In this document: one piece after another, positions 33,887-42,879 of the stretch
Position numbering within the stretch: position 1 is the stretch's first letter
How the letters are laid out: the number at the start of each line of letters is the position of its first letter
DNA from: Cohnella fermenti
GTDB lineage: Bacteria; Bacillota; Bacilli; Paenibacillales; Paenibacillaceae
Assembly (NCBI RefSeq): GCF_004801405.1
Contig: NZ_SSOB01000006.1
Span: 1 to 64,000 of the forward strand
DNA: 64,000 bases
Direction of reading: 5' to 3'
Translations under genes and position numbers: made by a program
Notes under the pieces: model-generated
The model's database searches: none
Told to the model about the DNA's origin: nothing
The model's input: the letters and a program-made list of their open reading frames with translations, nothing else

Positions 33887-34202
33887 TGGCCTCATTTTAC
33901 TAATAAAATGAATAAAAAAAGGAAAATATAATGATATACATTCTCCTTTCATAAATTTAGCTTATGCATTTGCCAAAAAACCTTGCTGTCATGCGGAATT
34001 ATGACCGTTGGTACATGAACATTCGTGCATATATATAGATTCATTTGTAACAATATTCATTCGTGGCAATTTGATTTTTTTTGAACGGGAACCCGATAGA
34101 TTTCCCCTTGCTTGCCTGCATCTGTAATATGCCCGGCAACCGGGGCCTTCATTCGCAGCCGTGCTCCCGCGCCTCTCCCCCGGTCTACCTGCCGAAAAAT
34201 GC

Positions 34203-34244
34203 AAAAAAGACGGCCCAAGGATAAGCTCCTTGAAGCCGTCTTTC
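34203..34244 (-). terminator. Terminator downstream of the PBP gene and repeat array D
   Basis: Minus strand AAAGACGGC pairs with GCCGTCTTT, with inner CAAGGA/TCCTTG pairing, followed by TTTTTT. It would end a transcript that runs from the PBP gene through array D. Confidence 0.75.
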
Positions 34245-34257
34245 TGCAAACTTGTCA

Positions 34258-34445
34258 TTTTATATGGTTTTTCACATTCACAGGCTCGAATTGAAGGGAA
34301 TCGCGGCGTTTTATGTGATTTTTCGCATATATACGGCAATTCGATCCGGAATTTCCTCCACGAATGTGATTTTTCGCATAAAATCGTCCAAAGTCCCCGT
34401 TATCGCGCCGCGCCAATGTGATTTTTCACATAAAATCACGGAAAT
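34258..34445. repeat. Array D: four 51-52 bp units with ATGTGA/TCACAT palindrome
   Basis: Cores TTCACAT or TTCGCAT lie at 34271, 34322, 34373 and 34425 (steps 51, 51, 52). The last two units share ATGTGATTTTTCRCATAAAA. Probably part of the 3' untranslated region of the PBP transcript, before its terminator. Confidence 0.85.
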
Positions 34446-34563
34446 CATCGGCTTCGGCACCTTAATCGGCGGCCCAGTCCCTCCTGAGGGGCTCGAACGA
34501 GCCCCCCCTCGACTCCGCCTATGGCTGAAAGGATAGAGATGCCGGCCGCCATAGATCAGGGCT

Positions 34564-36645
34564 TCACTCTGCAAGCGCCGCGCCTGCGTCCGTGCCGACG
34601 TCTGCGGCAGTCGCATCCTCCGTGGAGGAGACGGCGGCCTTGCGCGGCGTTCCGGTGAGGCCGACCTCCTCGTCGTAGGCATCGAAGATCTTGCGCGCGA
34701 TCGGCGCCGCGCCCCAGCCGCCGTAGCCGCCTTCCGGCACGACAACGGCAACGGCAAGCACCGGATCTTCCGCAGGAGCGTACGCGATAAAGACGGCATT
34801 CTCGACGATCTTGCCGGCAACCTCCTGCTGCGAGGTCCCTGTCTTCCGGTTGTAGTTGTACGGGAAGTCGTCGAAGCCTTGGACATTAACCTGCGACATC
34901 CCCTTCTCGATCGTCTCCCAGTACGCATCCGGGAAGTCGATCGTATTCAGCACTTCCTTCTGGTAAGGCTGAACGAGGTTGCCTTCCGAATCCTCGATTC
35001 GCTCGACGAATTGCGGCTTCAGCCTCGTTCCGCGACTGGCCAGTGTCGAGGCGTATTGAGCAAGCTGCAGGGCAGTGTAGCGCCCCTGCTGTCCGAAGGA
35101 GGCGTAGATCAGTGCAGACTGCGCGCTGCCCCGCTTCACTTCCTCGTAGTAGTTGATCGCGCCCTTGGACTCGCCGGGCAGACCGCTTCCCGTCGTGACG
35201 CCGAGACCGAATTGCTTCATGTAGCTGTCCCAGACGTCCAGTCCGTCGGAGCCGTCGCGCAGGTAGAGCGCGTTCCCGATCATCTTCGCCATGAAGGCGT
35301 TGGACGACTTCGCGATCGCCTTCCATGGGGTCAGCTCGCCATTCGCTGCGCTGCTCGCATTCCTGACTCTGGTCTCGTAGCCCTTGCGGCCGAACTCGAA
35401 GTAACCGGGATCGTTAAACGTGGAGCTCGTCGTGATCAGCTTCTCGTTCAAGCCGAGCAGCACCGTCAGCGGCTTCTGCGTCGACCCGAGATTGACGAGC
35501 GACGACGGATGCTTCAACCGTTCCTTGTCATCCTCGTAAGGGGCCTGCACCTCGCGGATCGCGCCATTGCCCATGAAGTACTTGACCGCTTCGTAATCCT
35601 TCGAGCTGATGCCGCCCTGCCACAGATTCGTATCGTAATCCGGCATGCTCGCCATCGCGACGACCTTGCCCGTCTTCACTTCGATCGCAACCGCATAGCC
35701 TGTTTTGGCATTCTCCGCGCGCTCCGCCTTCAGCGTCGACGTGCGGATCTTCTCCAGGTGTGCCGTGATCGCATTCTGCGTCGCGAGCTGAATGTCCTTG
35801 TTGATCGTCAGGAACAGATTGTTCCCCTTGACCGGCTTCGTCAGCTCCATCGGACCGATGATCCGGCTCTCGTTATTGACCGGATAGGTCTTGAGGCCGT
35901 TGCGGCCGCGCAGCTCCTCCTGGTACATAAGCTCGATGCCGTCGAATCCGACATCTTCGGTATCCAGATATGTCAGCGTCGGATCTTCCTGATCTTTATT
36001 GATGTCCTTGTAGTAATTGAGCGATGTCGCTCCCGACAAGCGCTTCATATAGCCAATGAGTTGTACCGCAACCTGATCGGAGCTGTATTGCCGGATGCTC
36101 TCTTCCACAATATCGATGCCTTCGTACTCGTTCTTATGCTCGCTGAAGTAGGCGATCTCCTCTTGAGTCAACCCCGACTTGATGCGGCGCGGCTGATAAG
36201 GAAGATGAACCACTCCGCCAAAGTCCATGTCATCGAAGACGTCGTCCGCCGTCAGCGAAGTCGCGTTCTTATCCCCATACTTGTCGAATACCTGAACGAG
36301 CCGCTCCGCCAACGCCCGCCCCGTCTCTTCCTTCGTCCCCGACTCAAGCGTATAGTAGAGCGATTGCGTGGACGTGGAATAAGCGATTGCCTTGCCGGTA
36401 GAATCGTAAATATTGCCCCTTATCGGCGGAATGTACACATCCCGGGTGCCGGCCTGGTGCTCCTTCTCCTTCAGGAGGTCGCCCTCCACGAACTGAAGAT
36501 AAGCAAGCCGCACGATCAGGGTCGAGAAGACAAAGAATGTGACGAAAAAAAATAAATTCAGACGGAAGCTGAAGTTGCGACGGTTGCGCAGCTCTCTTTT
36601 CTGGGCTTCCTCGGTGCGTTCATCGCTCACCGCATTTTCCTCCAA
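34564..36645 (-). CDS. Class B penicillin-binding protein (PBP2/PbpA-like transpeptidase)
   Basis: A 693-residue membrane-anchored D,D-transpeptidase that cross-links peptidoglycan. One N-terminal helix (LFFFVTFFVFSTLIVRLAYLQ) is followed by the dimerisation domain with RGNIYDSTGKAIA, and the transpeptidase domain with SxxK as STQK (LGSTQKP), SxN as KSSNAF and KTG as RKTGTS. Length and layout match the PbpA/MrdA elongation group rather than SpoVD, as no PASTA domain is present. The Thr/Ala-rich tail is disordered. MreC/RodA partners are not adjacent. Confidence 0.92.
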   Translation of the reverse strand: MEENAVSDERTEEAQKRELRNRRNFSFRLNLFFFVTFFVFSTLIVRLAYLQFVEGDLLKEKEHQAGTRDVYIPPIRGNIYDSTGKAIAYSTSTQSLYYTLESGTKEETGRALAERLVQVFDKYGDKNATSLTADDVFDDMDFGGVVHLPYQPRRIKSGLTQEEIAYFSEHKNEYEGIDIVEESIRQYSSDQVAVQLIGYMKRLSGATSLNYYKDINKDQEDPTLTYLDTEDVGFDGIELMYQEELRGRNGLKTYPVNNESRIIGPMELTKPVKGNNLFLTINKDIQLATQNAITAHLEKIRTSTLKAERAENAKTGYAVAIEVKTGKVVAMASMPDYDTNLWQGGISSKDYEAVKYFMGNGAIREVQAPYEDDKERLKHPSSLVNLGSTQKPLTVLLGLNEKLITTSSTFNDPGYFEFGRKGYETRVRNASSAANGELTPWKAIAKSSNAFMAKMIGNALYLRDGSDGLDVWDSYMKQFGLGVTTGSGLPGESKGAINYYEEVKRGSAQSALIYASFGQQGRYTALQLAQYASTLASRGTRLKPQFVERIEDSEGNLVQPYQKEVLNTIDFPDAYWETIEKGMSQVNVQGFDDFPYNYNRKTGTSQQEVAGKIVENAVFIAYAPAEDPVLAVAVVVPEGGYGGWGAAPIARKIFDAYDEEVGLTGTPRKAAVSSTEDATAADVGTDAGAALAE

Positions 36646-36714
36646 GCGCCTTATTTCGAATTCCTATTCGCATTGAGGCCGTCAGGCCTTCTTATGAGTT
36701 CGCTCTTATCGACA

Positions 36715-37848
36715 TTATAAAGCTTCCCAGGCGTCCCGAACATGAGTATCTTCGAACCTCGGGGGATCGTACCAGTTGCCCGTCTTCGCCCAGGTCGAAT
36801 CCAAGGGCAGCCAACGGCTCTCTTCCGACAAGTACACTTCGTTCCAGGCATGCGGGCCATAGCCGCCGAACCCGTCATACCCGAGCCCGGTCACCACCCG
36901 AACCTCCAGACCGACGGAACGGGCCATTGCGGCGTACAGGCGGGAGTAGTCGATGCATACGCCGAGCCGCGTGCGGAACGTATCCTCCGGCGTCTGCTCG
37001 CGCCATTCCCCGCGATTCTCGTAGGCGTCTACCTTATCGTAGTCGTAAGCGATCCGCGTGCCGACCCAGTCGTACAGCGCCCGGGCCTTCCCGTTATCGC
37101 TCGTCTCCCCCGACGCAATCTCCCGGGCGGCGAGCACGATGCCTTCCGGCAGGTCCGCGTCGATAACATCGTAGCGCTTCTGCCAGAGCTGGTCGAGCTC
37201 CCCTTGCATCTGCCTGGCGAAGACCGGAGCCTGCGCCGCCAGCAGATCTCCGGCGGCAGGCTCGAGAATGCGCGCAGCCGCCTCGCGGTACAGGCCGGAC
37301 TGCTCCACATAATCCGCGTAAGGACCTTGAGGCGCCAGCGAGCAATACGCGAACAGGACGGCGGTCAGCACAATCGCCCTGCCGCAGCCGAGACCGGCGC
37401 CGATCGCGCCGCCGAAGAGGCGGCTGACCGCTCCGCCGCCCGGAACGAGCGCGAACGGAACGGCCCCGATTCTCGCGAGCAGGCTGCCGATCCGCCCGAT
37501 CGCGAGCCGGATCAGCAGATAGCCGAGCAGGAACAAGACGGCGAAGCGAAGCAGCGGCAGGTCCCGGATGCCGGCATAGACCGTGTAGCCGAGCTGCGCG
37601 AAGCCGGACGAGTTCGCAGGCGGCTGCTCCCACTCCCGCGCCTGCAGCCATTCTCTTGCGGGCTGCGAGGCGGCGGAGGCGATCCATGCCGCCAGCGCGA
37701 TCGAGCCGAGCGTCATCGCCGTGCTCGCCACGAACAAGAAGAGGCGCTTCGCGGAACCGGAAGCGCCTCTCCACACGCCTTGAAGCAAGGACACCGCCAC
37801 GACGGCCAGAAGCGCCAAGGTAACGAGGTTGGTGTCCAGCGAGGTCAT
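36715..37848 (-). CDS. Membrane protein with CvpA-like N-terminus and transglutaminase-like C-terminus
   Basis: A 377-residue fusion. Residues 1-180 hold four hydrophobic helices with a Gly-rich central loop resembling CvpA/colicin V production proteins; residues about 240-377 form a transglutaminase-like cysteine-protease fold with the triad Cys (RLGVCIDYSRLYAAM), His (GPHAWNEVYL) and Asp (LPLDSTWA). The enzyme domain would lie on one face of the membrane and could cross-link or cleave protein or peptidoglycan peptides. Its start overlaps the upstream stop by four bases. I do not know a named homologue with this order. Confidence 0.83.
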   Translation of the reverse strand: MTSLDTNLVTLALLAVVAVSLLQGVWRGASGSAKRLFLFVASTAMTLGSIALAAWIASAASQPAREWLQAREWEQPPANSSGFAQLGYTVYAGIRDLPLLRFAVLFLLGYLLIRLAIGRIGSLLARIGAVPFALVPGGGAVSRLFGGAIGAGLGCGRAIVLTAVLFAYCSLAPQGPYADYVEQSGLYREAAARILEPAAGDLLAAQAPVFARQMQGELDQLWQKRYDVIDADLPEGIVLAAREIASGETSDNGKARALYDWVGTRIAYDYDKVDAYENRGEWREQTPEDTFRTRLGVCIDYSRLYAAMARSVGLEVRVVTGLGYDGFGGYGPHAWNEVYLSEESRWLPLDSTWAKTGNWYDPPRFEDTHVRDAWEAL

Positions 37849-38300
37849 CGCGATGCTTCCCTGGCGGCGACGACGAATTCGCGAACCGCGCCGTCAAGCG
37901 GCACTTCCGGGAAGGTGACGCCCTTGTAGGTCACCTTGACCTTCCCCGAGTTCGCGATTCCGGACAAGGTAATGCTCTTCGTCTTGACCGTATAGCTTCC
38001 ATCGTCGCTGAGCGTGTACTTCGCGTCCTGCGCTTCTCCCGCCATCGACGCGATCGCTTCGTCCAGCAGGGCGGCCGTCGCCTTGCTGCCGACCTCCGAC
38101 ACCTTGCTGCCGACTTCCTTCAGGTCGTTAACCGTATAGCCGCCGTAAGCGAGCAAGGCAATGACGATGACGGCGGCAAGTGCCCACTTGGCCACCGTCT
38201 TGACGACATTCACGACGATTAGTATCGCGACGAGCGCGATAACGATGACAACCCAGTGGTCCGTCGCGAACTGCTTCCAGGCCTCGATATCGAGATTCAT
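37845..38300 (-). CDS. Membrane protein of unknown function
   Basis: A 151-residue protein with one long or two short hydrophobic helices near the N-terminus (HWVVIVIALVAILIVVNVV and WALAAVIVIALLAYGG), a helical linker and a beta-rich C-terminal domain (YTLSDDGSYTVKTKSITLSGIANSGKVKVTYKGV). No family recognised. The ATG at 38300 follows GGAGGATACC. It overlaps the transglutaminase fusion gene by four bases (ATGA), so the two are coupled and may act together at the membrane. Confidence 0.78.
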   Translation of the reverse strand: MNLDIEAWKQFATDHWVVIVIALVAILIVVNVVKTVAKWALAAVIVIALLAYGGYTVNDLKEVGSKVSEVGSKATAALLDEAIASMAGEAQDAKYTLSDDGSYTVKTKSITLSGIANSGKVKVTYKGVTFPEVPLDGAVREFVVAAREASR

Positions 38301-38383
38301 TCGGTATCCTCCATGCAAGCTTGGATTAATCCTACTCTATTATACTGTACCTCTTTGCTCATAGTAAAACATAGACAAGAAGA

Positions 38384-39955
38384 TTATTTGCCGACAACCC
38401 TCGATTGCCTGCGCCGGGCAAGGTCCTCCTGCGTATTCAGCAGGTACAGATGCACCCAGCGGGTGCCCAAGCGGAAGCCGCAGATAGCCAGCGGCACCAG
38501 CACGACGGCGAGCAGCGCCAGCCGCAGCCAATGAACGGGAGCCAGTCCCGATTCGTAGGCCTGCTCCGGGTAAATCCACTGGGTGACGATCATCGGCAGG
38601 AAGTAACCGAGAGAGGAGAGCGGCACGAACACCCAGTTGAGAGCTCTCGAGCGGTACGCCGCGGCCTGCCCGAGCATAATGAAGCCGAGAGCGACGCCGA
38701 TTCCGAGATAGAGCGCCAAGAGATAGATCATCGTCGTCATGTCGTCCCAGCCCCGGAATTCGGTCTTCCCGAGCATAAGCCGAACCGCTGCAACCCCGAG
38801 CGCATAGGCGAGAAGCGCCCCGGCCAGCAGCTTCGCCGCAACCGCCCAGACGGCCGCCATCCTCGCAAGCAGCAGCTTGCTCCGGCTGTAAGGGAAGCAG
38901 AGCCACCAGCTTAACCTCTTCTTGTTCGCTTCCAGTTGGTTCAGCGTCAGGATAACGATACAAGGAACGAGCACGGTCGGCATCAGAGTCAACTGGAAGA
39001 TCCCGATCAGATCTTCATGCCGGAGCGACATGGCGCCGCTGAGAACGGCATAACCGAGGAACAGAATCGAAGCGATCACCCGCACCGGCTTCATCCCCAG
39101 AAAATACCGATAGCGAGACGATTCGAGAGCATAGAGGGAGGCGAAGCCCGGTGGCGCGGCCACGCGCTGCTCCCGCTTCTCCGCTGCGGTCTGCGTCTTG
39201 TTCCCAAGGCTTCCGGAACGATAGACGGCCAGATCGCGAAGCCCGTGCCGGGCCGCGAAGCGCAGCAAGACGCGGTACGACGGCTTCGCCGGCAGCGCCG
39301 CCGCCAGCGCATAGAGAGCGACCCGATCCGCTTGCAGCCAGCGGTCCAGCTCCAGGGAAAATTCCCCAATCGCGGACAGCACGGCAACAAGAAGGGCGAA
39401 GGCCAGAATCATCGGAAGCAGCAGCCAGAGTCGACGTCCCGTGTACATACCGAGCATGGACCATCCGATGCCATAGAAGATCGGCAGCAAAGCAGCGTAC
39501 AGCAGCAGATAAGCCAGCGAGTCCAGCGAGAACGTTCCCCAAGCGAACGCCTCCGGTCCGAGCTTACCCAGTCCCTGCCGAACAAGGCTGCTCGCGAGGC
39601 AGGTCAACCATATCGCCAGCGAGACGGCCGCCAGCAATCTCAAGCCTGCGGCCGCCTTCGTCTCCAGCAGCTTCTCGCGCGGGAGCGGCATGGAGAGCCA
39701 CCAGATTCGGAACGGATTCTCCCATAGCATCATCGCCTGTCCGGCGCCAAACAAGAGGGCGGACAAGACGGAGAACACGGCCCCGATCGCGAAGACGGAG
39801 CGCGGAGTCGCGCTTGCGTCCAGCAGGTGCACCCCCGCCGCGACCAAGACGAGCGGGATTCCGAACCAGAGCGCCATGCCCCTTGCGTCCAGCGAAAGCC
39901 AGTGGCGAACCCGTCCCCATTCCAGCTCCAACAACCGATCGCGCGAGCGTCTCAT
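38384..39955 (-). CDS. ABC transporter permease of the YtrA-controlled operon
   Basis: A 523-residue integral membrane protein with about 12 helices, rich in Leu, Ala, Trp and Tyr, typical of large ABC-2 type exporter permeases (SLDARGMALWFGIPLVLVAAGVHLL; MLWENPFRIWWLSMPLPREKLLETK; WWLCFPYSRSKLLLARM; MTTMIYLLALYLGIGVALGFIMLG). Duplicate PLPREKLLETK and PYSRSKLLLAR blocks suggest two homologous halves. Its ATG overlaps the ATPase stop by four bases. In B. subtilis the ytr operon responds to cell-wall antibiotics; an export or envelope-stress role is inferred. Confidence 0.82.
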   Translation of the reverse strand: MRRSRDRLLELEWGRVRHWLSLDARGMALWFGIPLVLVAAGVHLLDASATPRSVFAIGAVFSVLSALLFGAGQAMMLWENPFRIWWLSMPLPREKLLETKAAAGLRLLAAVSLAIWLTCLASSLVRQGLGKLGPEAFAWGTFSLDSLAYLLLYAALLPIFYGIGWSMLGMYTGRRLWLLLPMILAFALLVAVLSAIGEFSLELDRWLQADRVALYALAAALPAKPSYRVLLRFAARHGLRDLAVYRSGSLGNKTQTAAEKREQRVAAPPGFASLYALESSRYRYFLGMKPVRVIASILFLGYAVLSGAMSLRHEDLIGIFQLTLMPTVLVPCIVILTLNQLEANKKRLSWWLCFPYSRSKLLLARMAAVWAVAAKLLAGALLAYALGVAAVRLMLGKTEFRGWDDMTTMIYLLALYLGIGVALGFIMLGQAAAYRSRALNWVFVPLSSLGYFLPMIVTQWIYPEQAYESGLAPVHWLRLALLAVVLVPLAICGFRLGTRWVHLYLLNTQEDLARRRQSRVVGK

Positions 39956-40689
39956 GAGAACACGTCCCGGTAACAGGATTCGACGGAGCGGCCGCCAAGG
40001 CGAAGCTCTTCGACGTCGTGAACGCCGCGAATCGCTCCTTCGCCGATCAGCACGATCCGGTCGAACAGTTGCTCCATCTCGCGAATATCATGCGTCGCGA
40101 TCAGGAACGTCCGCTGCCCGTCGGCCATCTCCGCGACGACCGCCGAGGCGATGCGCTCGCGGGAGATCATGTCGACGCCCGCGAACGGCTCGTCGAGAAT
40201 GATGAGCGGAGCTTCCCGCGCCAGGCAGGTCAGCAGTTGCAGGCGGGCTTCCTCGCCCCGCGACATCGTGCCGATCTTCTTGTCCCGATACACGCCGAGT
40301 TCTCGGGCCAGCTCTTCTTCCCGCTCCCGGTTCCAGTCGGGATAGATGCCCGCAGCCAGGTCCAGCCATCCGCCGGCCGTCAGATGCGGGGGCAGTTGGC
40401 CCCGGTCCGGCAGGAAGCTCAGCTCCCCGAGCCTGTCCGTTCCCGCCGGACGGCCGAACAGCTCCACGCGGCCGCTGTCCGGCTCGAGCAGGCCGGTGAG
40501 CAGCCTCATCAGCGTCGACTTGCCGGCTCCGTTCGGCCCGAGCAGCCCCGTCAGGCTGCCGGCCGGAATGTCGAAGCTGATCCCGTTTAAGATCAGCTTC
40601 CGCTTGATCGCCACCTCCACATTGTCGCATTTTACGGCTGTCGCCTTTTTCTCCCCTGCTGCCCTTGCCCCGCTCGCCTGCGCCATCAT
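39952..40689 (-). CDS. ABC transporter ATP-binding protein (YtrB/BcrA-like)
   Basis: A 245-residue ATPase. Walker A is LGPNGAGKST, Walker B is LIILDEPFAGVD and the H-loop is IATHD. The signature motif is unusual, MSRGEEARLQLL instead of LSGGQ, as in the YtrB/ExeA-type exporters. I chose ATG 40689, nine bases after AAGGAG; ATGs at 40695 and 40686 are alternatives. It sits between the GntR regulator and the permease and is tightly linked to both. Confidence 0.9.
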   Translation of the reverse strand: MMAQASGARAAGEKKATAVKCDNVEVAIKRKLILNGISFDIPAGSLTGLLGPNGAGKSTLMRLLTGLLEPDSGRVELFGRPAGTDRLGELSFLPDRGQLPPHLTAGGWLDLAAGIYPDWNREREEELARELGVYRDKKIGTMSRGEEARLQLLTCLAREAPLIILDEPFAGVDMISRERIASAVVAEMADGQRTFLIATHDIREMEQLFDRIVLIGEGAIRGVHDVEELRLGGRSVESCYRDVFS

Positions 40690-40695
40690 GAACAT

Positions 40696-41079
40696 TCACT
40701 CCTTCTCCCGCGATAACTCCCATAGCTCTTCCAGCGTAATTCCGATCGACCGCGCCGTCTCCTCAAGCCTGCGCACGGCTTCCTTCGCGAGCTGCCGGCG
40801 GGTCAGCCGAATCGCTTCCTCCGCTTGCGTCACGAACGTCCCCTGTCCCCGGAAGGTCACGATCAGTTCCAACCGCTCCAGCTCCTGATACGCCTTCATG
40901 ACCGTCGTCGGATTGACGCGAAGGCTCGCCGCCGTCTCGCGAACGGATGGCAAGCGCGTTCCCGGCTCAAGCTCTCCCCTCGCGATCATCGCCCGAATCT
41001 GTTCGACGAACTGCTCGTAGAGCGGCCTGGAAGGGTCGATCTGGAAGTCCTGGGCCGTCCACCCTCGAATCGGCGGCAT
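40696..41079 (-). CDS. GntR-family repressor, YtrA subfamily
   Basis: A 127-residue regulator with only a winged-helix DNA-binding domain and a short dimerisation helix, the YtrA layout. RPLYEQFVEQIRAMIARGELEPGTRLPSVRETAASLRVNPTTVMKAYQELERLELIVTFRGQGTFV is the GntR helix-turn-helix and wing (longer than quoted motifs in other entries because the domain fills the protein; key residues LPSVRE and NPTTV). It leads the regulator-ATPase-permease operon, and two sites like the YtrA operator lie upstream. The start is uncertain (GTG at 41088 also possible). Confidence 0.9.
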   Translation of the reverse strand: MPPIRGWTAQDFQIDPSRPLYEQFVEQIRAMIARGELEPGTRLPSVRETAASLRVNPTTVMKAYQELERLELIVTFRGQGTFVTQAEEAIRLTRRQLAKEAVRRLEETARSIGITLEELWELSREKE

Positions 41080-41111
41080 CGGCAACACCCGGCTTTCTGT
41101 TCAATGTGCCA

Positions 41112-41173
41112 CGTGTGTGGCTACACACCATACACTTAACCTGCAGCAAGTGTACCACGGATCGCCACACACT
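41112..41173. promoter_or_regulatory. Two YtrA-type operators upstream of the GntR/ABC operon
   Basis: AGTGTA-N13-CACACT (41149-41173) and CGTGTG-N13-TACACT (41112-41136) are inverted repeats that each match AGTGTA-N13-TACACT, the operator I recall for B. subtilis YtrA, except at one or two bases. Their centres are 37 bp apart. Both lie 33-95 bases upstream of the regulator start, so autorepression is expected. Confidence 0.68.
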
Positions 41174-41274
41174 TTCAAGGGGCATATTGAGCGGCGCAAG
41201 GGCGTACAAGTAGTCATAGACCAAGCCGGCGCCACGCTACCGTCCCCGCCGACTAGCCAGGAGGCGATTCCCCG

Positions 41275-42525
41275 TTGAAAATGGCCGTGTGGCTCTATCT
41301 CTTCCTCTTCGTCGCGTTCTTCGACCTTCATGCGCAGTACCCGATGCTGACTCCGTTCGCCGTCTCGCTCGGCGCCGCCCCGTCCTTCATCGGCCTCGTT
41401 ATGGGTATGTATTCGCTCACGCACCTGCCGGGCAACCTGCTGGCGGGCTATGGCGTCGACCGGTTCGGCAGCCGCCTGTTCATCGCCGCCAGCCTGGCTG
41501 GCGCCGGCATTCTGCTGCTGTTCCAGGCGCAGGTGACCAACCCTTGGCACCTGCTCTATATTCGCTCGATCAGCGGCTTCGTGCTCGCTTTCCTGTCTCC
41601 GGCCTGCCTGTCGCTGCTTGCCAAGCTGGCTCGGGACCATATCCACCAAGGCCGGCTCATGGCCGGCAACGGCCTTGTGCACACGATCGCGTCCGTCGTC
41701 TCGCCGGCCGCCGGCGCATATCTCGCGGCGAAGATCGGCTTCGCCCAATCGTTCGCCATCCTCGGCTGGGTGCTGCTGGCGACCGGCATCGCCTCGCTCG
41801 TCTTCGTCCGCGAGCCGAAGGAGGCCGGCATGGCGCCGGGTCCCGCGGCGGGCTCTGCGGCGGGTTCTGCGGTTGGCTCTGCGGCGGCGGCTTCCGCTTC
41901 GGCAGCCGCGCCTGCGACCGCGTTCTCGCCGACGTCGCCCAAGTCCGCCGCCGAGGAGCCCCGCTTCCCTTGGGTCGTGTTCCTGCTTCCGCTTGCCGTC
42001 TCGTGCGCACAGGGCATTCTCTCCTTCGAGCTCCCTCTGCGGGCGGCCTCGGCGGATGACGTGCTTACGACCGGCATCCTGTTCTCCATCGTCAGCCTCG
42101 GGGCGCTCTCGACGCTTGGCCTCCTGTTCCTTCAGCGCTATCTGCCTTACGCGCGAAGCATCGCCGGCCTGCTGCTGATGGCTCTCGCTTACTACGGCCT
42201 CGCCGCCGAGTGGCCCTTCCCGATGATCGCTCTTCTGTTCGTCGTCGGGATGTCCAAAGGCGTGATTTTCCCGGCGATGACGTCCTTCCTGCTGCAGCTC
42301 AGCGGCACCGCCCGCTACGGCCGGACCTTCTCGTTCATGGCGATCGCCTCGTCGATCGGCTCGTTCCTCGGCCCCGTCCTCGCCGGACTCGTTCGCGGAC
42401 ACGTGTCGCCCTTCTTCGTCTCCTTCTTCGTCGTCATGGTGGCGCTCATCACGCTGATGCCCCGACCGCAATACTCCATCGGCTGGAACCCCAAGGCCGA
42501 GCCGCCTCCCCATGCCGGGCACTAG
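41275..42525 (+). CDS. Major facilitator superfamily transporter
   Basis: A 416-residue, 12-helix MFS protein. The A-like motif between helices 2 and 3 reads GYGVDRFGSRLF, and the fold is split by a central cytoplasmic loop (about 186-222) that is Ala/Ser/Gly-rich and encoded by short GGCTCTGCGG-like DNA repeats, so its length probably varies among strains. The TTG at 41275 follows GGAGGCGATT; an ATG lies two codons later. It is divergent from the YtrA-type operon. Substrate cannot be told; drug or sugar efflux are both possible. Confidence 0.87.
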   Translation: MKMAVWLYLFLFVAFFDLHAQYPMLTPFAVSLGAAPSFIGLVMGMYSLTHLPGNLLAGYGVDRFGSRLFIAASLAGAGILLLFQAQVTNPWHLLYIRSISGFVLAFLSPACLSLLAKLARDHIHQGRLMAGNGLVHTIASVVSPAAGAYLAAKIGFAQSFAILGWVLLATGIASLVFVREPKEAGMAPGPAAGSAAGSAVGSAAAASASAAAPATAFSPTSPKSAAEEPRFPWVVFLLPLAVSCAQGILSFELPLRAASADDVLTTGILFSIVSLGALSTLGLLFLQRYLPYARSIAGLLLMALAYYGLAAEWPFPMIALLFVVGMSKGVIFPAMTSFLLQLSGTARYGRTFSFMAIASSIGSFLGPVLAGLVRGHVSPFFVSFFVVMVALITLMPRPQYSIGWNPKAEPPPHAGH

Positions 42526-42653
42526 CCCAACTATTGGGCGAACGGCGGCCCGAACGCGGGCTTCTGCATACGATGTGTTAGGCGTCTCCCCAGCGCGGGG
42601 CGGCACACATCATTCGGCGCTGCGGCGCTATGCGCGGAAGGAGGTGTCCGGTC

Positions 42654-42752
42654 ATGTCGCAGTCGCACGGAATCGTCTACGGGCACGGAGCCTCGACAAC
42701 CATCATCATCGTGCTGTTCATCCTGCTCGTCATCGTGCTTAAGGCTCCTTGA
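42654..42752 (+). CDS. YjcZ-type small sporulation membrane protein
   Basis: A 32-residue protein: a polar, Gly-containing start (MSQSHGIVYGHGAS) followed by a single hydrophobic helix (TTIIIVLFILLVIVLKAP). This layout is that of the YjcZ family of tiny sporulation proteins, though the Gly/Tyr-rich part is shorter than usual. The ATG follows AAGGAGG by eight bases. A CATACGAT sequence near 42567 could be a sigma-K -10, with no convincing -35. Exact role unknown for the family. Confidence 0.75.
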   Translation: MSQSHGIVYGHGASTTIIIVLFILLVIVLKAP

Positions 42753-42879
42753 GCAATATGCGAACGGGCACGAACCTTCAACGAGCCGGCGGCGGAGCTG
42801 CTTCCCTTCGTCCGCGGCCCCGATTCGGCTCGACTCGTCTGCGGGCAGACCTTCGATCGGGAAGGTCTGTTTTTGTCGG

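Noticed and set aside
33989-34434. Small frames rich in CEKSHK and CDFSH
   Set aside because: They translate the ATGTGATTTTTCACAT palindromes and appear on both strands; repeat-derived, not genes.
34258-34445. Simple REP-like element mobilised by a RAYT transposase
   Set aside because: No RAYT gene or REP tetranucleotide pattern is in the window.
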